Shown: positions 1 through 7,532 of the stretch, one piece after another
Layout of the letters: every line of letters starts with the position of its first letter
Position numbering within the stretch: the stretch's first letter is position 1
Assembly: GCA_004298435.1 (NCBI GenBank)
Contig: SCSF01000135.1
Coordinates: 1 to 43,659, forward strand
Origin: Beijerinckiaceae bacterium
GTDB taxonomy: Bacteria; Pseudomonadota; Alphaproteobacteria; Rhizobiales; Beijerinckiaceae
Direction: 5' to 3'
DNA length: 43,659 nt
Program-made: the position numbers and the translations under genes
Notes under the pieces: generated by a model
Databases searched by the model: none
What the model saw: only the letters and a program-made list of their open reading frames with translations
Told to the model about the DNA's origin: nothing

Positions 1-130
1 CCGCCGCAGCGAAGCGCGCATGAAAGGCTATACGGGCGAGTCCTGCCCCGAGTGCAATAACTTCACCCTGGTGCGCAACGGCACATGCCTCAAGTGCGAC
101 ACATGCGGCGCGACGACGGGGTGCAGCTGA
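1..130 (+). CDS. nrdJ: Vitamin B12-dependent ribonucleotide reductase, C-terminal end (partial)
   Basis: The open frame entering from the left edge encodes the last 42 residues of a protein and stops at a TGA ending at 130. The visible tail contains the pattern GESCPECNNFTLVRNGTC followed by KCDTCGATTGCS. Paired cysteines of this kind are the zinc-finger and redox tail of class II (adenosylcobalamin-dependent) ribonucleotide reductases of alphaproteobacteria. The enzyme converts ribonucleotides to deoxyribonucleotides, and the tail cysteines re-reduce the active site. Only the tail is seen, so the catalytic domain cannot be checked. The match to the family tail is distinctive, and I am fairly sure of it. 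Confidence 0.85.
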   Translation, partial: RRSEARMKGYTGESCPECNNFTLVRNGTCLKCDTCGATTGCS

Positions 131-182
131 GCGATTATTTTTTCATCCCAATTCACCATTGAATTGAAAGGGACCAAAAACA

Positions 183-389
183 ATGAGCGGCAAACCAATC
201 TATGTCGAGAGACGTCCGCAAGGTGATTACGCGGTTCGGCGCGCCAACTCTGAAAGAGCTAGCGCCGTGCTGCCCACACAGCGCGAGGCTATCGGTCGCG
301 CACGAGAATTGAGTCCTGATAGCCGTCCGGATGTTGAAAGAGTGAGGCACACTCGTAGCGGTTCGCCGGACAAGTGGCGCAAAGCCTAG
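183..389 (+). CDS. DUF2188-family small protein
   Basis: A 68-residue basic protein with an AAAGGGA ribosome binding site about 10 bases before its ATG. The pattern YVERRPQGDYAVRRANSERAS followed by TQREAIGRARELS is typical of DUF2188: a short beta-rich domain in which an R/P-x-G-x-W/Y-x-V segment is followed by a helix that begins T-Q-x-E-A. Family members are often found singly or as stress-associated small proteins, and no biochemical function is established. It stands alone between nrdJ and the CorA-like gene on the same strand. No signal peptide or membrane segment is visible. Confidence 0.8.
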   Translation: MSGKPIYVERRPQGDYAVRRANSERASAVLPTQREAIGRARELSPDSRPDVERVRHTRSGSPDKWRKA

Positions 390-543
390 CGGTTACTCAT
401 TCGATAACACACGAAAGGATGAGGGTTGAAGGAAATCAAGGTAAGTCAGATGATTATCGGGTAAGCGAACTCGGCAATAACAAAAGTTCGCAGACCCGGA
501 CGCGGCAGTCAGTTGAACCTGCCTACTCGGGGAGCATCGTGTC

Positions 544-1515
544 TTGCTGACCGCCTATCGCGAAAACGGAGACGATTGGCGCGTCGGGAGCGCGGATCTT
601 CCGGACGACATCATCTGGATCGATCTGCTTGATCCCACTCCGGATGAACAGAAGCTGGTTGAGACTTGCACGAAACTCCGCGTGCCTTCCAAAGAGGCGC
701 TGAGCGAGATCGAAGCCTCCAGCCGGCTGATCATCCAGCATGGCGTTCTCTACCTGAGCACGCCGATGGTCGCGAAAGGCGAAGCGGAGAGCACGGAAAT
801 CTCACCGGCCGGGTTCGTGCTGACGCGCCATCTTCTGGTGACAGTGAGATTCAAACAGCTTGCACCCTTCGATAGCGTGGCGGAGAGGGTACGCGCCGAC
901 GAAACGTTTGATTGCAGCGCCGGAATTTTCACCGCCATTCTCGAGGCGATCGTCGATCGCGGCGCCGACGCGCTCGAACATCTTGCCGCGACGACCGACA
1001 AGGTCTCGAAATCGATTTTTCACGCGGGTTCTACTGACGCCAGGCATGCCACACGGTCAACCGCCCGTCTGCACCGGATACTCACCGACATCGGCGTCAA
1101 CAGCAATCATCTGGCGCAAGCGCGCGACTCTCTTTTGGGTGTTGGGCGTCTCGCCGCCTTCGCCAGCGAGGTCGCGCATGACTGGATGCCGGAACCGTTT
1201 GGCGTCCGGCTACATGCCATCTCCAAGGACGTGGCGAGTTTAACCGATTACGAAACGCATCTGTCGGACAAGGTGCAATTCTTGCTCGACGCGACACTCG
1301 GCTACATTTCGATTGAGCAAAATGATTTATTTAAGGTGCTCACCATTGTCTCTGTCATCGGCGTGCCGCCGACGCTGCTCGCCGGCATCTGGGGCATGAA
1401 TTTCAAGATCATGCCCGAGCTGAACTGGGCATGGGGATATCCTTTGGCGTGGCTCGCCATTATTCTGAGCGCGATATTGCCACTTCTCTGGCTCAAGAAG
1501 CGCGGCTGGTTCTAA
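544..1515 (+). CDS. CorA-family divalent cation (Mg2+) transporter
   Basis: A 323-residue protein with a large cytoplasmic N-terminal domain and two hydrophobic helices at the C-terminus. The signature GMN (in GIWGMNF) lies between the two helices, and the short tail LKKRGWF is positively charged. CorA channels form pentamers in the inner membrane, and the GMN loop selects hydrated Mg2+ (in some members Co2+, Ni2+ or Zn2+). The start is a TTG at 544, about 8 bases after GGGGAG. No in-frame ATG lies nearby, and MLTAY resembles normal CorA N-termini. Length is within the family range. The substrate cannot be told from sequence. Confidence 0.88.
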   Translation: MLTAYRENGDDWRVGSADLPDDIIWIDLLDPTPDEQKLVETCTKLRVPSKEALSEIEASSRLIIQHGVLYLSTPMVAKGEAESTEISPAGFVLTRHLLVTVRFKQLAPFDSVAERVRADETFDCSAGIFTAILEAIVDRGADALEHLAATTDKVSKSIFHAGSTDARHATRSTARLHRILTDIGVNSNHLAQARDSLLGVGRLAAFASEVAHDWMPEPFGVRLHAISKDVASLTDYETHLSDKVQFLLDATLGYISIEQNDLFKVLTIVSVIGVPPTLLAGIWGMNFKIMPELNWAWGYPLAWLAIILSAILPLLWLKKRGWF

Positions 1516-1644
1516 CGCGCGTCGGCTGAAGAACATTGAAGATGCGCGGCAAAGCCGAGGACGCACCCACCAGACATTGATGTCCCCGCTCTCGATTCGA
1601 GGGACGGGCTGAGTGAGCGCCACCGCCATTACCCTGAGGTGCTT

Positions 1645-1671
1645 GCGAAGCGACACCCCGCCGCGCTTCGC
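1645..1671. repeat. Intergenic inverted repeat, REP-like
   Basis: Within the roughly 300-base gap after the CorA gene, GCGAAGCG (1645-1652) and CGCTTCGC (1664-1671) form a perfect 8-bp stem with an 11-base loop. The surrounding bases (CCCTGAGGTGCTTGCGAAGC) look like the palindromic intergenic elements scattered through many Hyphomicrobiales genomes. No gene is supported here. It could also act as a transcription terminator for the CorA gene, but no T-run follows. Confidence 0.4.
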
Positions 1672-1763
1672 GACGGGACGCGAGCGTGGCGAGGCGCCTT
1701 TGCGTCACCTGATTGAGTGACGGCTATTCTTCGAAGCATCACACCTGCATGACTTCCATTTAC

Positions 1764-1789
1764 AATCCCGCAGCATGCACTGCGGGATT
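1764..1789. terminator. Stem-loop beyond the monooxygenase gene
   Basis: AATCCCGCA (1764-1772) and TGCGGGATT (1781-1789) are exact reverse complements separated by eight bases. The hairpin lies about 30 bases past the stop of the minus-strand monooxygenase gene and about 250 bases past the plus-strand CorA gene, so it could end transcription from either side. No strong T-run follows on either strand, so factor-independent termination is uncertain. Confidence 0.5.
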
Positions 1790-1793
1790 ATGT

Positions 1794-1817
1794 GAAGCCA
1801 CTTCGCTGGAAAACGCT
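1794..1817 (-). repeat. Truncated copy of the 14.6-kb intergenic repeat
   Basis: Read on the minus strand, these 24 bases match the start of the repeat at 14631-14654 at 23 of 24 positions (AGCGTTTTCCAGCGAAGTGG against AGCGTTTTCAAGCGAAGTGG, plus CTTC). The match ends abruptly where the full copy continues. The fragment directly abuts the stop codon of the minus-strand monooxygenase gene (1818-1820). Confidence 0.6.
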
Positions 1818-3260
1818 TTACTGCGCCGCGACCGGAATCTTTGCGTTCGCAAAGGGGGATGGCTGCGTTTTATCCGCAATGCTCTCTTTGCTCCTGTAGG
1901 CTTCGCGGTAGTCATGCGCCGGGTGCGTCGGCTCGACTCTGCCATCGGCTGTCCCGATGAGCTTCTGACGGAATGTGCCCTGCTTGTAAGACGTTTGCGC
2001 GCGGCCACGCGCTTGCAATTCCGGAACCACATAGTCGATGAAATCCGTGGTTGTTCCGGGAGTGATGGCATAAGCAAGATTGAAGCCGTCGATTCCGCCT
2101 TCGTCCACCCAGCGCTCCATTTCATCGGCAACCTTTTTCGGTCCGCCGACGAGCACGGGACCGAGGCCGCCGATACAACGATTCTTGATGACATCGCGCA
2201 CGGTCCACTTTGAATCGCTGCCACTCGTGAGCGACTCGAGCGTCGTCCGCAGGCTGTCGTTTTCCATCGCCTGAAGTGGCTCGTCCGGATCAAGCTTCGC
2301 AAAGTCGATTCCGGTCCATCCGCCGAAAAGCGCGAGCATGCCTTCGGGGCTCGCATAGGACAGATATTCCTGATATTTCCGCTCGGCCGCTTCATCCGTT
2401 TGACCGGTGATCACGGTCAGCAGCGTGAAAATCTTGATCGAATCACGCGAACGGCCCGCCTTCTCCGCCAGATTCCGAATGTCGGTCGTCACCGCGCGGG
2501 CCTGTTCGACACTGGTCGTCAGGATGAACATTGCTTCGGCATGTTTCGCCGCGAAGCGGCGACCACGCCCGGAAGCGCCCGCCTGGAAAATGACGGGTGT
2601 ACGCTGCGGCGACGGCTCACACAGATGGAAACCGGGAACCTTGAAATATTTCCCGTTATGCTGGATGGGATGCACCTTCGCGCCATCCGTGAAAACGCCG
2701 CTTCTTTTGTCTCTTTTGACTGCGCCGTCTTCCCACGAGCCTTCCCAAAGCTTGTACATGACATCCATGTACTCATCGGCGACGTCATAGCGCTCGTCAT
2801 GCTTCATCTGCTGATCGAGACCGATGTTCAGAGCCGCACTGTTCAAATAGGATGAAACGACGTTCCATGCGACGCGCCCCTTGGTCAAATGATCGAGGGT
2901 CGAAAGCCGGCGCGCGAGAAGATACGGATGCTCGAATGTAATGGCCGCCGTTACGCCGAATCCGACGTTGCTTGTTACAGCAGCCATGGCAGAAATCGCG
3001 CCGAAAGGATCATTGACCGGAACCTGGTCGGCATCCCGCAACGATGCTTCGGCCGATCCGCGATAGACGTCATACACGCCCACGACATCTGCGATGAACA
3101 GGCTATCGAAGTATCCTCTTTCGAGTTCCTTCGCCAGATTGGTCCAGTAATCGATGTCATTGTAGTTGGCAGCCTGGCTCGATGGATGGCGCCATGTGCC
3201 GGCAGATTGATGACTGACGCAAGTCATGTCGAAAGCGTTCAAAATAATTCGCGACTTCAT
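1818..3260 (-). CDS. FMNH2-dependent monooxygenase, NtaA/SnaA/DszA family
   Basis: A 480-residue luciferase-like flavin monooxygenase of the subfamily containing nitrilotriacetate monooxygenase NtaA, pristinamycin synthase SnaA and dibenzothiophene sulfone monooxygenase DszA. Visible family features are the N-terminal NAFDMTCVSHQSAGTWRHP, the AKELERGYFDSLFIADVVG stretch, and KGRVAWNVVSSYLNSAALN followed by HDERYDVADEYMD. Such enzymes take FMNH2 from a separate reductase and oxidise C-S or C-N bonds. I chose the ATG at 3260 because GGAGAGG precedes it and the family begins at this residue; longer frames upstream run through the promoter. The gene has its own operator-bearing promoter and lies in a locus with SfnG, two flavin reductases and flavin biosynthesis. 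A role in opening a sulfone or related organosulfur compound is inferred; the exact substrate is unknown. Confidence 0.85.
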   Translation of the reverse strand: MKSRIILNAFDMTCVSHQSAGTWRHPSSQAANYNDIDYWTNLAKELERGYFDSLFIADVVGVYDVYRGSAEASLRDADQVPVNDPFGAISAMAAVTSNVGFGVTAAITFEHPYLLARRLSTLDHLTKGRVAWNVVSSYLNSAALNIGLDQQMKHDERYDVADEYMDVMYKLWEGSWEDGAVKRDKRSGVFTDGAKVHPIQHNGKYFKVPGFHLCEPSPQRTPVIFQAGASGRGRRFAAKHAEAMFILTTSVEQARAVTTDIRNLAEKAGRSRDSIKIFTLLTVITGQTDEAAERKYQEYLSYASPEGMLALFGGWTGIDFAKLDPDEPLQAMENDSLRTTLESLTSGSDSKWTVRDVIKNRCIGGLGPVLVGGPKKVADEMERWVDEGGIDGFNLAYAITPGTTTDFIDYVVPELQARGRAQTSYKQGTFRQKLIGTADGRVEPTHPAHDYREAYRSKESIADKTQPSPFANAKIPVAAQ

Positions 3261-3768
3261 AGCAACCTCTCCTACCCTCTGCTTTCCTCGACCTTCATTG
3301 ATAACGAGCGTTATGAACCCCGGCGCATTCCCTTGAGCGATACTAGTAGCCCCGAAAACGCCACCAAAGCGGCAAACAGACCGACCCCATCTACTCTCGA
3401 TGTGCCGGACCCGCTCCGGCAAAATGACCGTCACTCAAGCTTCGATAGAGCAAATTGAACGATCATTGTGGTGATCCAGATTCCCTTCGAAACGAACAAG
3501 CACTTGATTGACTCCCGACAAGATCGTGACCCTCATCGTAATCAACGCGTTTGTGTATCGATCGGTCTGTATCCTGCGTATTTTGGTTCCGCTGTCAAGC
3601 GTGTTCGCCGTGTTTGCTTTCTGTCTCTCGACTATTTTCGCAGAAGACCGGTGTTTCTCTCTGAGTCTGCCGTCCGCGATTGCGCAACAAATGCCGGTTC
3701 AACGTTGCTGCGTATGACTCGCGAGATCACTGAAGCAGCGCAACGCAATGCGCCGGCTGCCGCCTGTT
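3261..3768. other. 508-bp intergenic region without a gene
   Basis: This gap between two minus-strand genes contains the promoter and operator for the monooxygenase gene (see the entry at 3552-3598). Small frames of 60-110 codons on both strands lack convincing ribosome binding sites and recognisable products. I see no RNA gene. The stretch upstream of the promoter (about 3600-3768) shows nothing I can name. Confidence 0.6.
3552..3598 (-). promoter_or_regulatory. Sigma-70-like promoter with TetR-type operator, upstream of the monooxygenase gene
   Basis: On the minus strand, TTGACA (3593-3598) is followed after 18 bases by GGATAC (3569-3574). One base further is GACCGATCGATACACA (3552-3567). 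These same 16 bases occur at 5433-5448, also just after a -10 box, and the palindromic core recurs at 6929-6940. The position over the start of transcription fits repression, probably by the TetR protein encoded at 13594. The assignment of the regulator is inference. Confidence 0.7.
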
Positions 3769-4221
3769 CTACGATACTGTTTGATACGACTTCAGCGGAA
3801 CGGTGAATGTTGATGCAGTGCCACTCAGGCAGATGTCTCCGTGCTGATTGCACACTGTCGTCCGGAGCTCACAAATTGGCTTATCGTTGCGGACGCTCAG
3901 AACTTCGACGCGCCCAGTGATTTCATCACCAACGTAAACAGCCTTTGAGAACTTCCATTCGACTCCCAGAAACACCGTGCCCGGCCCCGGCAGCATCTCC
4001 GCGACAAGGGCATTGAGGATTCCGGAAGTGACTCCTCCTTGCACGATCAGGCCGCCGAATATCGATTCCTTCGCCAGCTCCTCATCGTAATGCAGAGGAT
4101 TTTTGTCGCCGGTTATCTTCGTGAACAAGTCCACATGCTGCATTGTCACGAGCGAGCTCATCTCGGCGGCCTCGCCGACATATGGCGCTTTGCCCTTGAT
4201 GCTCATGTCCCAAGCGCTCAT
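3769..4221 (-). CDS. MaoC-like hot-dog hydratase
   Basis: A 150-residue single hot-dog-fold protein of the (R)-specific enoyl-CoA hydratase/MaoC type. The segment FTKITGDKNPLHYDEELAK carries the family active-site pattern, an aspartate and a histidine five residues apart (D and H in GDKNPLH). It is followed by FGGLIVQGGVTSGILNAL, the usual central helix segment. These enzymes hydrate trans-2-enoyl-CoA thioesters. The ATG at 4221 is preceded by AAGGAG at good spacing; the five-codon extension to a TTG would overlap that site. It sits 57 bases after ribA on the same strand, probably co-transcribed. Why a hydratase belongs in a sulfone locus is unclear; it may process the carbon skeleton released after C-S cleavage. 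Confidence 0.85.
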   Translation of the reverse strand: MSAWDMSIKGKAPYVGEAAEMSSLVTMQHVDLFTKITGDKNPLHYDEELAKESIFGGLIVQGGVTSGILNALVAEMLPGPGTVFLGVEWKFSKAVYVGDEITGRVEVLSVRNDKPICELRTTVCNQHGDICLSGTASTFTVPLKSYQTVS

Positions 4222-4278
4222 GTCATTCTCCTTCAAGATACCGGAATGTTCGGCAAGTACGTTGATGGAAGTTCATCT

Positions 4279-5325
4279 TCAGGGAATCGGCTGAACCGCG
4301 ATCCCTCGTTTGGTGAGTTGGTTTAGCTTTTGGGAATTATTCGAGAGCAGCCGGATCCGGGTGATGTCGAGCTCTTTAAGGATGGCCGCTGCCTGATCGA
4401 AGGAACGTGCATCGCTCTCCCACCCCAGCGCATGATTGGCTTGCAACGTGTCGTAACCCAAATCCTGCAAATGATACGCCCGCAGCTTGTTCGAGAGACC
4501 GATGCCCCGTCCTTCCTGGGGCAAATAAATCAGGATGCCGGCGCCTTCGGCCGCCATTTTATCCAGCGCGTCACGCAGTTGCTCGCCGCAGTCGCATCTG
4601 AGACTGCCAAGCGCTTCTCCTGTAAAACAGGCTGAATGCAAGCGGACCAGCGGCGCGGCTTTGCTCTTTGGGTCTCCTATGATGATCGCGACATTCTCTG
4701 TGTCGTCGTCCATGTTCCGGAATATCATCATACGCGTGGAACAATGCGCCTTGATCGGAAGATTTGCCTCCGCGATTCGTTTCAGCCGTGGCTCCTCTTC
4801 AAGTTGAAGGAGGAGATCCGTTGCGGGGGCTATGGTCAGATAATTTCCATGCGCCCGGGAAAGATCGTCTGCCGCCGACAATTGCGCGACGAGGACTGCG
4901 GGCAACAGCTTGGCGCGTTTGACCAGCGCGAGCATCAACTCAGACAGCTTTGATGTAGGGACTATTTCCAGACCCTTCGGCAGAACCGTCGGAATCGTCG
5001 GATCCGCCAGTCCCCGCAAAACTGCGGGCGATATTGACGCCCATGGAATTTGAAAAGCGCGAGGCTCTTCCGGCCGACCATGCGATTCATACCCCAGCAG
5101 CGCCGCGCGGCCGGCAGCGAGCAATAACGTCAAATTACTTGCAGCAAATGGTTCCAGCTCGCTGAGACTGAGATCGGTTGCCGTCTCCGCCGCAATCAGG
5201 ATAAAACGTTGTGTATCCTCGAGGATGACGGGCTGCCCATCCCTCAGTTCCGATACGACCCGCCGCAGCAATCTCGTTCGATGCGCACCACTTGCGGTTT
5301 GAATTAACTGAGATTTTGGCATCAT
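4279..5325 (-). CDS. ribA: GTP cyclohydrolase II, short C-terminus
   Basis: A 348-residue protein that opens GTP to the first pyrimidine of riboflavin synthesis. The catalytic half is intact: C233-F-T-G-E-A-L-G-S-L-R-C244-D-C246-G-E-Q-L gives the three zinc cysteines, and YLPQEGRGIGLSNKL is the substrate-binding segment. The first 180 or so residues are an alphaproteobacterial N-terminal extension. The protein ends soon after LLSNNSQKLNQLTKRGI, so the usual terminal stretch of about 35 residues is missing. It is divergent from the MFS transporter gene, with a shared operator between them, and upstream of the maoC-like gene. The complementary RibB activity is encoded at 8845, whose own RibA half lacks the zinc cysteines, so this gene is probably the working GTP cyclohydrolase II of the locus. 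Confidence 0.88.
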   Translation of the reverse strand: MMPKSQLIQTASGAHRTRLLRRVVSELRDGQPVILEDTQRFILIAAETATDLSLSELEPFAASNLTLLLAAGRAALLGYESHGRPEEPRAFQIPWASISPAVLRGLADPTIPTVLPKGLEIVPTSKLSELMLALVKRAKLLPAVLVAQLSAADDLSRAHGNYLTIAPATDLLLQLEEEPRLKRIAEANLPIKAHCSTRMMIFRNMDDDTENVAIIIGDPKSKAAPLVRLHSACFTGEALGSLRCDCGEQLRDALDKMAAEGAGILIYLPQEGRGIGLSNKLRAYHLQDLGYDTLQANHALGWESDARSFDQAAAILKELDITRIRLLSNNSQKLNQLTKRGIAVQPIP

Positions 5326-5400
5326 TTGTCGCCCGAAAATTGCGCTGTCGTAACCGCAGCAAGCTCAACCCGCCAAAGACGGTCGCAGCTTCTATCGCTC

Positions 5401-5448
5401 TTGACAGCCCCGGTCTTTCCTCGCCATATATGGACCGATCGATACACA
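5401..5448 (+). promoter_or_regulatory. Promoter and TetR-type operator between ribA and the MFS gene
   Basis: TTGACA (5401-5406), an 18-base spacer and CATATA (5425-5430) are followed two bases later by GACCGATCGATACACA (5433-5448). The operator copy is identical to the reverse complement of 3552-3567. It faces the MFS gene at 5561, and from its position could also affect the divergent ribA promoter. Confidence 0.7.
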
Positions 5449-5560
5449 CCTTCTCTTCAAAAGTCCAGGGAATTGTTCGTCGCTTCCAGCGTAACAAAGA
5501 GTGAATCGAGAAGGCGGGAATGATGGCTAAGGCATTGAGCCATTCGACGGGAGAAAAATT

Positions 5561-6817
5561 GTGACCTCAATCAAAGCGGCGTCTTACTCCCAGGTCGAAG
5601 CAAAATCGGAAACGCTTCCGGCTGCTCGATTTCTGGCCCTCGGGGTGCTTTGCTTTTGCGTCGTTCTTTCGTTGACAACCTGGTTTTCCGCAACAGCGGT
5701 GATGCCGCAACTGCGAAGCCATTGGAATCTGAGCCAAAGCGATTCGACATTTCTGGCGCTTGCCATCCAACTCGGGTTTGTCGTCGGCGCCGTCGCCTCT
5801 GCCGCGATTGGGCTTGCAGATATCCTCTCACCCCGCATCCTGATGGCGGGCGCTTCCATTGCATTGGCGTTCGTAAACCTCGGGTTGATTTTCGTTTCAA
5901 GCGCCTGGGGCGCTATTGCGCTGAGAATCCTCACTGGCGTCCTCCTTGCAGCCGTCTACCCCCCTTCGCTCAAGTTGATCTCCACCTGGTTTCGCCGGGG
6001 TCGCGGAACAGCTCTTGGATGCGTAATTGGCGCCCTCACCCTCGGCTCCGCGGCCCCGCATGCCATCAATGCCCTCGTCCGCCTGGATTGGGAGGTTGTC
6101 ATCATAGCGACGAGCGCCGCCAGCCTGTTCAGTGGCATTCTGATTTTTGCAGTACGCGAAGGTCCCTATTCATTCGCAAAGTCGCGTTTCGATCCTTCGC
6201 AATTAGGCAAGACACTGACCGATCGGGTCTTTCTTCTTTGCACAGTCGGTTATCTCGGCCACATGTGGGAACTCTACGCAATGTGGACCTGGCTTCTGAG
6301 CTTCGTGCGCGCGAGATTATCCGCAGGTGGAGCAGCACCCGGCGATTTGGCATCGATACTTACATTTCTGATTATTGCTGCGGGTGCACCGGCTTGCGTG
6401 CTGGCGGGCGCTGTCGCAGACCGAATCGGCCGAACATTCACCACTGTGGCGTTGATGATGATTTCTGGCTCATGTGCGGCGGTGATCGGCGCGACATTCA
6501 ACGGGCCTTTGTGGCTGTTCATGCTGGTCGGGCTGATCTGGGGCGCCACGGTCGTCTCGGACTCTGCGCAATTTTCTACAATCGTGACAGAGGCTGGCAT
6601 CCCAAGCCAGATCGGTACGTCTTTGACGATGCAACTCGGTGCCGGCTACGCGCTGACTGTCGTTGCAATCTGGCTGCTTCCCACGGTTACACATTGGCTC
6701 GGTGGATGGCAGTGGGCCTTTCTTGCGCTTGTGCCAGGCCCAATCATCGGCAGTTGCGCAATGGCGATGTTGCGCCGCCTGCCCGAAGCGAAACTGATTG
6801 CCCACGGGCGGCGCTAA
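5561..6817 (+). CDS. MFS transporter, 12 membrane segments
   Basis: A 418-residue major facilitator superfamily protein with about 12 hydrophobic helices. It shows the cytoplasmic loop after helix 2 in degenerate form (GLADILSPR), the TGVLLAAVYPPSLKLISTWF segment of helix 4-5, and GAVADRIGRTFTTVAL after helix 8, which is the second half's copy of the DRxGRR loop. It starts with GTG at 5561 after GGGAG. These proteins move small organic ions or solutes across the inner membrane using ion gradients. It is under the shared operator and next to the flavin and sulfone genes, so uptake of the sulfone or organosulfonate substrate, or export of an intermediate, is likely. The substrate is not identifiable. 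Confidence 0.88.
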   Translation: MTSIKAASYSQVEAKSETLPAARFLALGVLCFCVVLSLTTWFSATAVMPQLRSHWNLSQSDSTFLALAIQLGFVVGAVASAAIGLADILSPRILMAGASIALAFVNLGLIFVSSAWGAIALRILTGVLLAAVYPPSLKLISTWFRRGRGTALGCVIGALTLGSAAPHAINALVRLDWEVVIIATSAASLFSGILIFAVREGPYSFAKSRFDPSQLGKTLTDRVFLLCTVGYLGHMWELYAMWTWLLSFVRARLSAGGAAPGDLASILTFLIIAAGAPACVLAGAVADRIGRTFTTVALMMISGSCAAVIGATFNGPLWLFMLVGLIWGATVVSDSAQFSTIVTEAGIPSQIGTSLTMQLGAGYALTVVAIWLLPTVTHWLGGWQWAFLALVPGPIIGSCAMAMLRRLPEAKLIAHGRR

Positions 6818-6895
6818 CCGGATCTTCTGTGCCCGGTTGGCGTTGGCTGCGATTGTCTGTGAGAAACAATTTTTGAGAAGACGCTGAAATTTCGC

Positions 6896-6940
6896 TTGCG
6901 TTGGGAGAAACGCGTTATCATAGTGACTGACCGATCGGTC
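6896..6940 (+). promoter_or_regulatory. Promoter and perfect-palindrome operator of the sulfone operon
   Basis: TTGCGT (6896-6901), 17 bases and CATAGT (6919-6924) form a plausible promoter. Four bases further lies the perfect palindrome GACCGATCGGTC (6929-6940). The same half-site GACCGATC occurs at the two other operators of this locus. It stands 26 bases before the GTG of the FMN reductase, the first gene of a run of six plus-strand genes ending at 13298. The promoter boxes are weaker than the operator match. Confidence 0.68.
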
Positions 6941-6965
6941 CACGATCAAGACGAAGGGGGAAACG

Positions 6966-7532
6966 GTGTGCTTGATTGTTACGATTAATGGCAGTCCGCG
7001 AACCGGCTCTCGTACCGGAGTCCTGCTGAACGACATCGTGGAAGCCATCTCAACGCGCGTGCATGCAAAAACGGAAACCATCGATCTCGGCGCCGAGAGC
7101 GGCGAGATCTTTTCCGGCGTCTCCCGCGATAAGATTTCAGAACGTGGCGGGGCGTTGGTGTCTCTGGCAGAGCGTGCCGACCTTATCGTCGTCGGATCGC
7201 CGATTTATCGCGGGACGTACACGGGTCTTTTCAAACATTTCTTCGATCTTATCGATCGTGACCGCATGGCTGGGAAAGCCGCCGTTCTGTCGGCAACGGG
7301 CGCGAGTCTTCAGCACGCACTTTCAATCGAGCATCAATTCCGCCCGCTCATGGGCTTCTTCAATATTATGACTGCCGCGACGGCGCCTTTTGCGACCGAC
7401 TCAGATTTCAACAGCAGCAGACAAATCTCATCAGAGACCATACTCAATCAGATCAAACGGGCCGCGATTGAGGCCGAGATTCTTCTCAGTGGCCGGAAAG
7501 TCCTCACTTCATCCCCGGGAGCGACACCATGA
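6966..7532 (+). CDS. NADPH-dependent FMN reductase, MsuE/SsuE type
   Basis: A 188-residue flavodoxin-fold reductase. It has the N-terminal phosphate-binding loop NGSPRTGSRTGVLL and the segment GSPIYRGTYTGLFKHFFDLI, both characteristic of the SsuE/MsuE/SfnE group, and the middle histidine-rich IEHQFRPLMGFF. The enzyme reduces FMN with NADPH or NADH and passes FMNH2 to a partner monooxygenase. The GTG start follows AAGGGGG. The stop overlaps the start of sfnG by four bases (ATGA), so translation is coupled, and SfnG is its likely client. A second unrelated flavin reductase lies three genes downstream. Confidence 0.88.
   Translation: MCLIVTINGSPRTGSRTGVLLNDIVEAISTRVHAKTETIDLGAESGEIFSGVSRDKISERGGALVSLAERADLIVVGSPIYRGTYTGLFKHFFDLIDRDRMAGKAAVLSATGASLQHALSIEHQFRPLMGFFNIMTAATAPFATDSDFNSSRQISSETILNQIKRAAIEAEILLSGRKVLTSSPGATP

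Noticed and set aside
3468-3806. Small frames in the gap before the MaoC-like gene
   Set aside because: They cross the operator and promoter and have no ribosome binding site or family.
5650-6876. Frame of 408 codons overlapping the MFS gene in another frame
   Set aside because: The MFS frame has 12 hydrophobic helices and the ribosome binding site; the alternative is Arg/Cys-rich noise.
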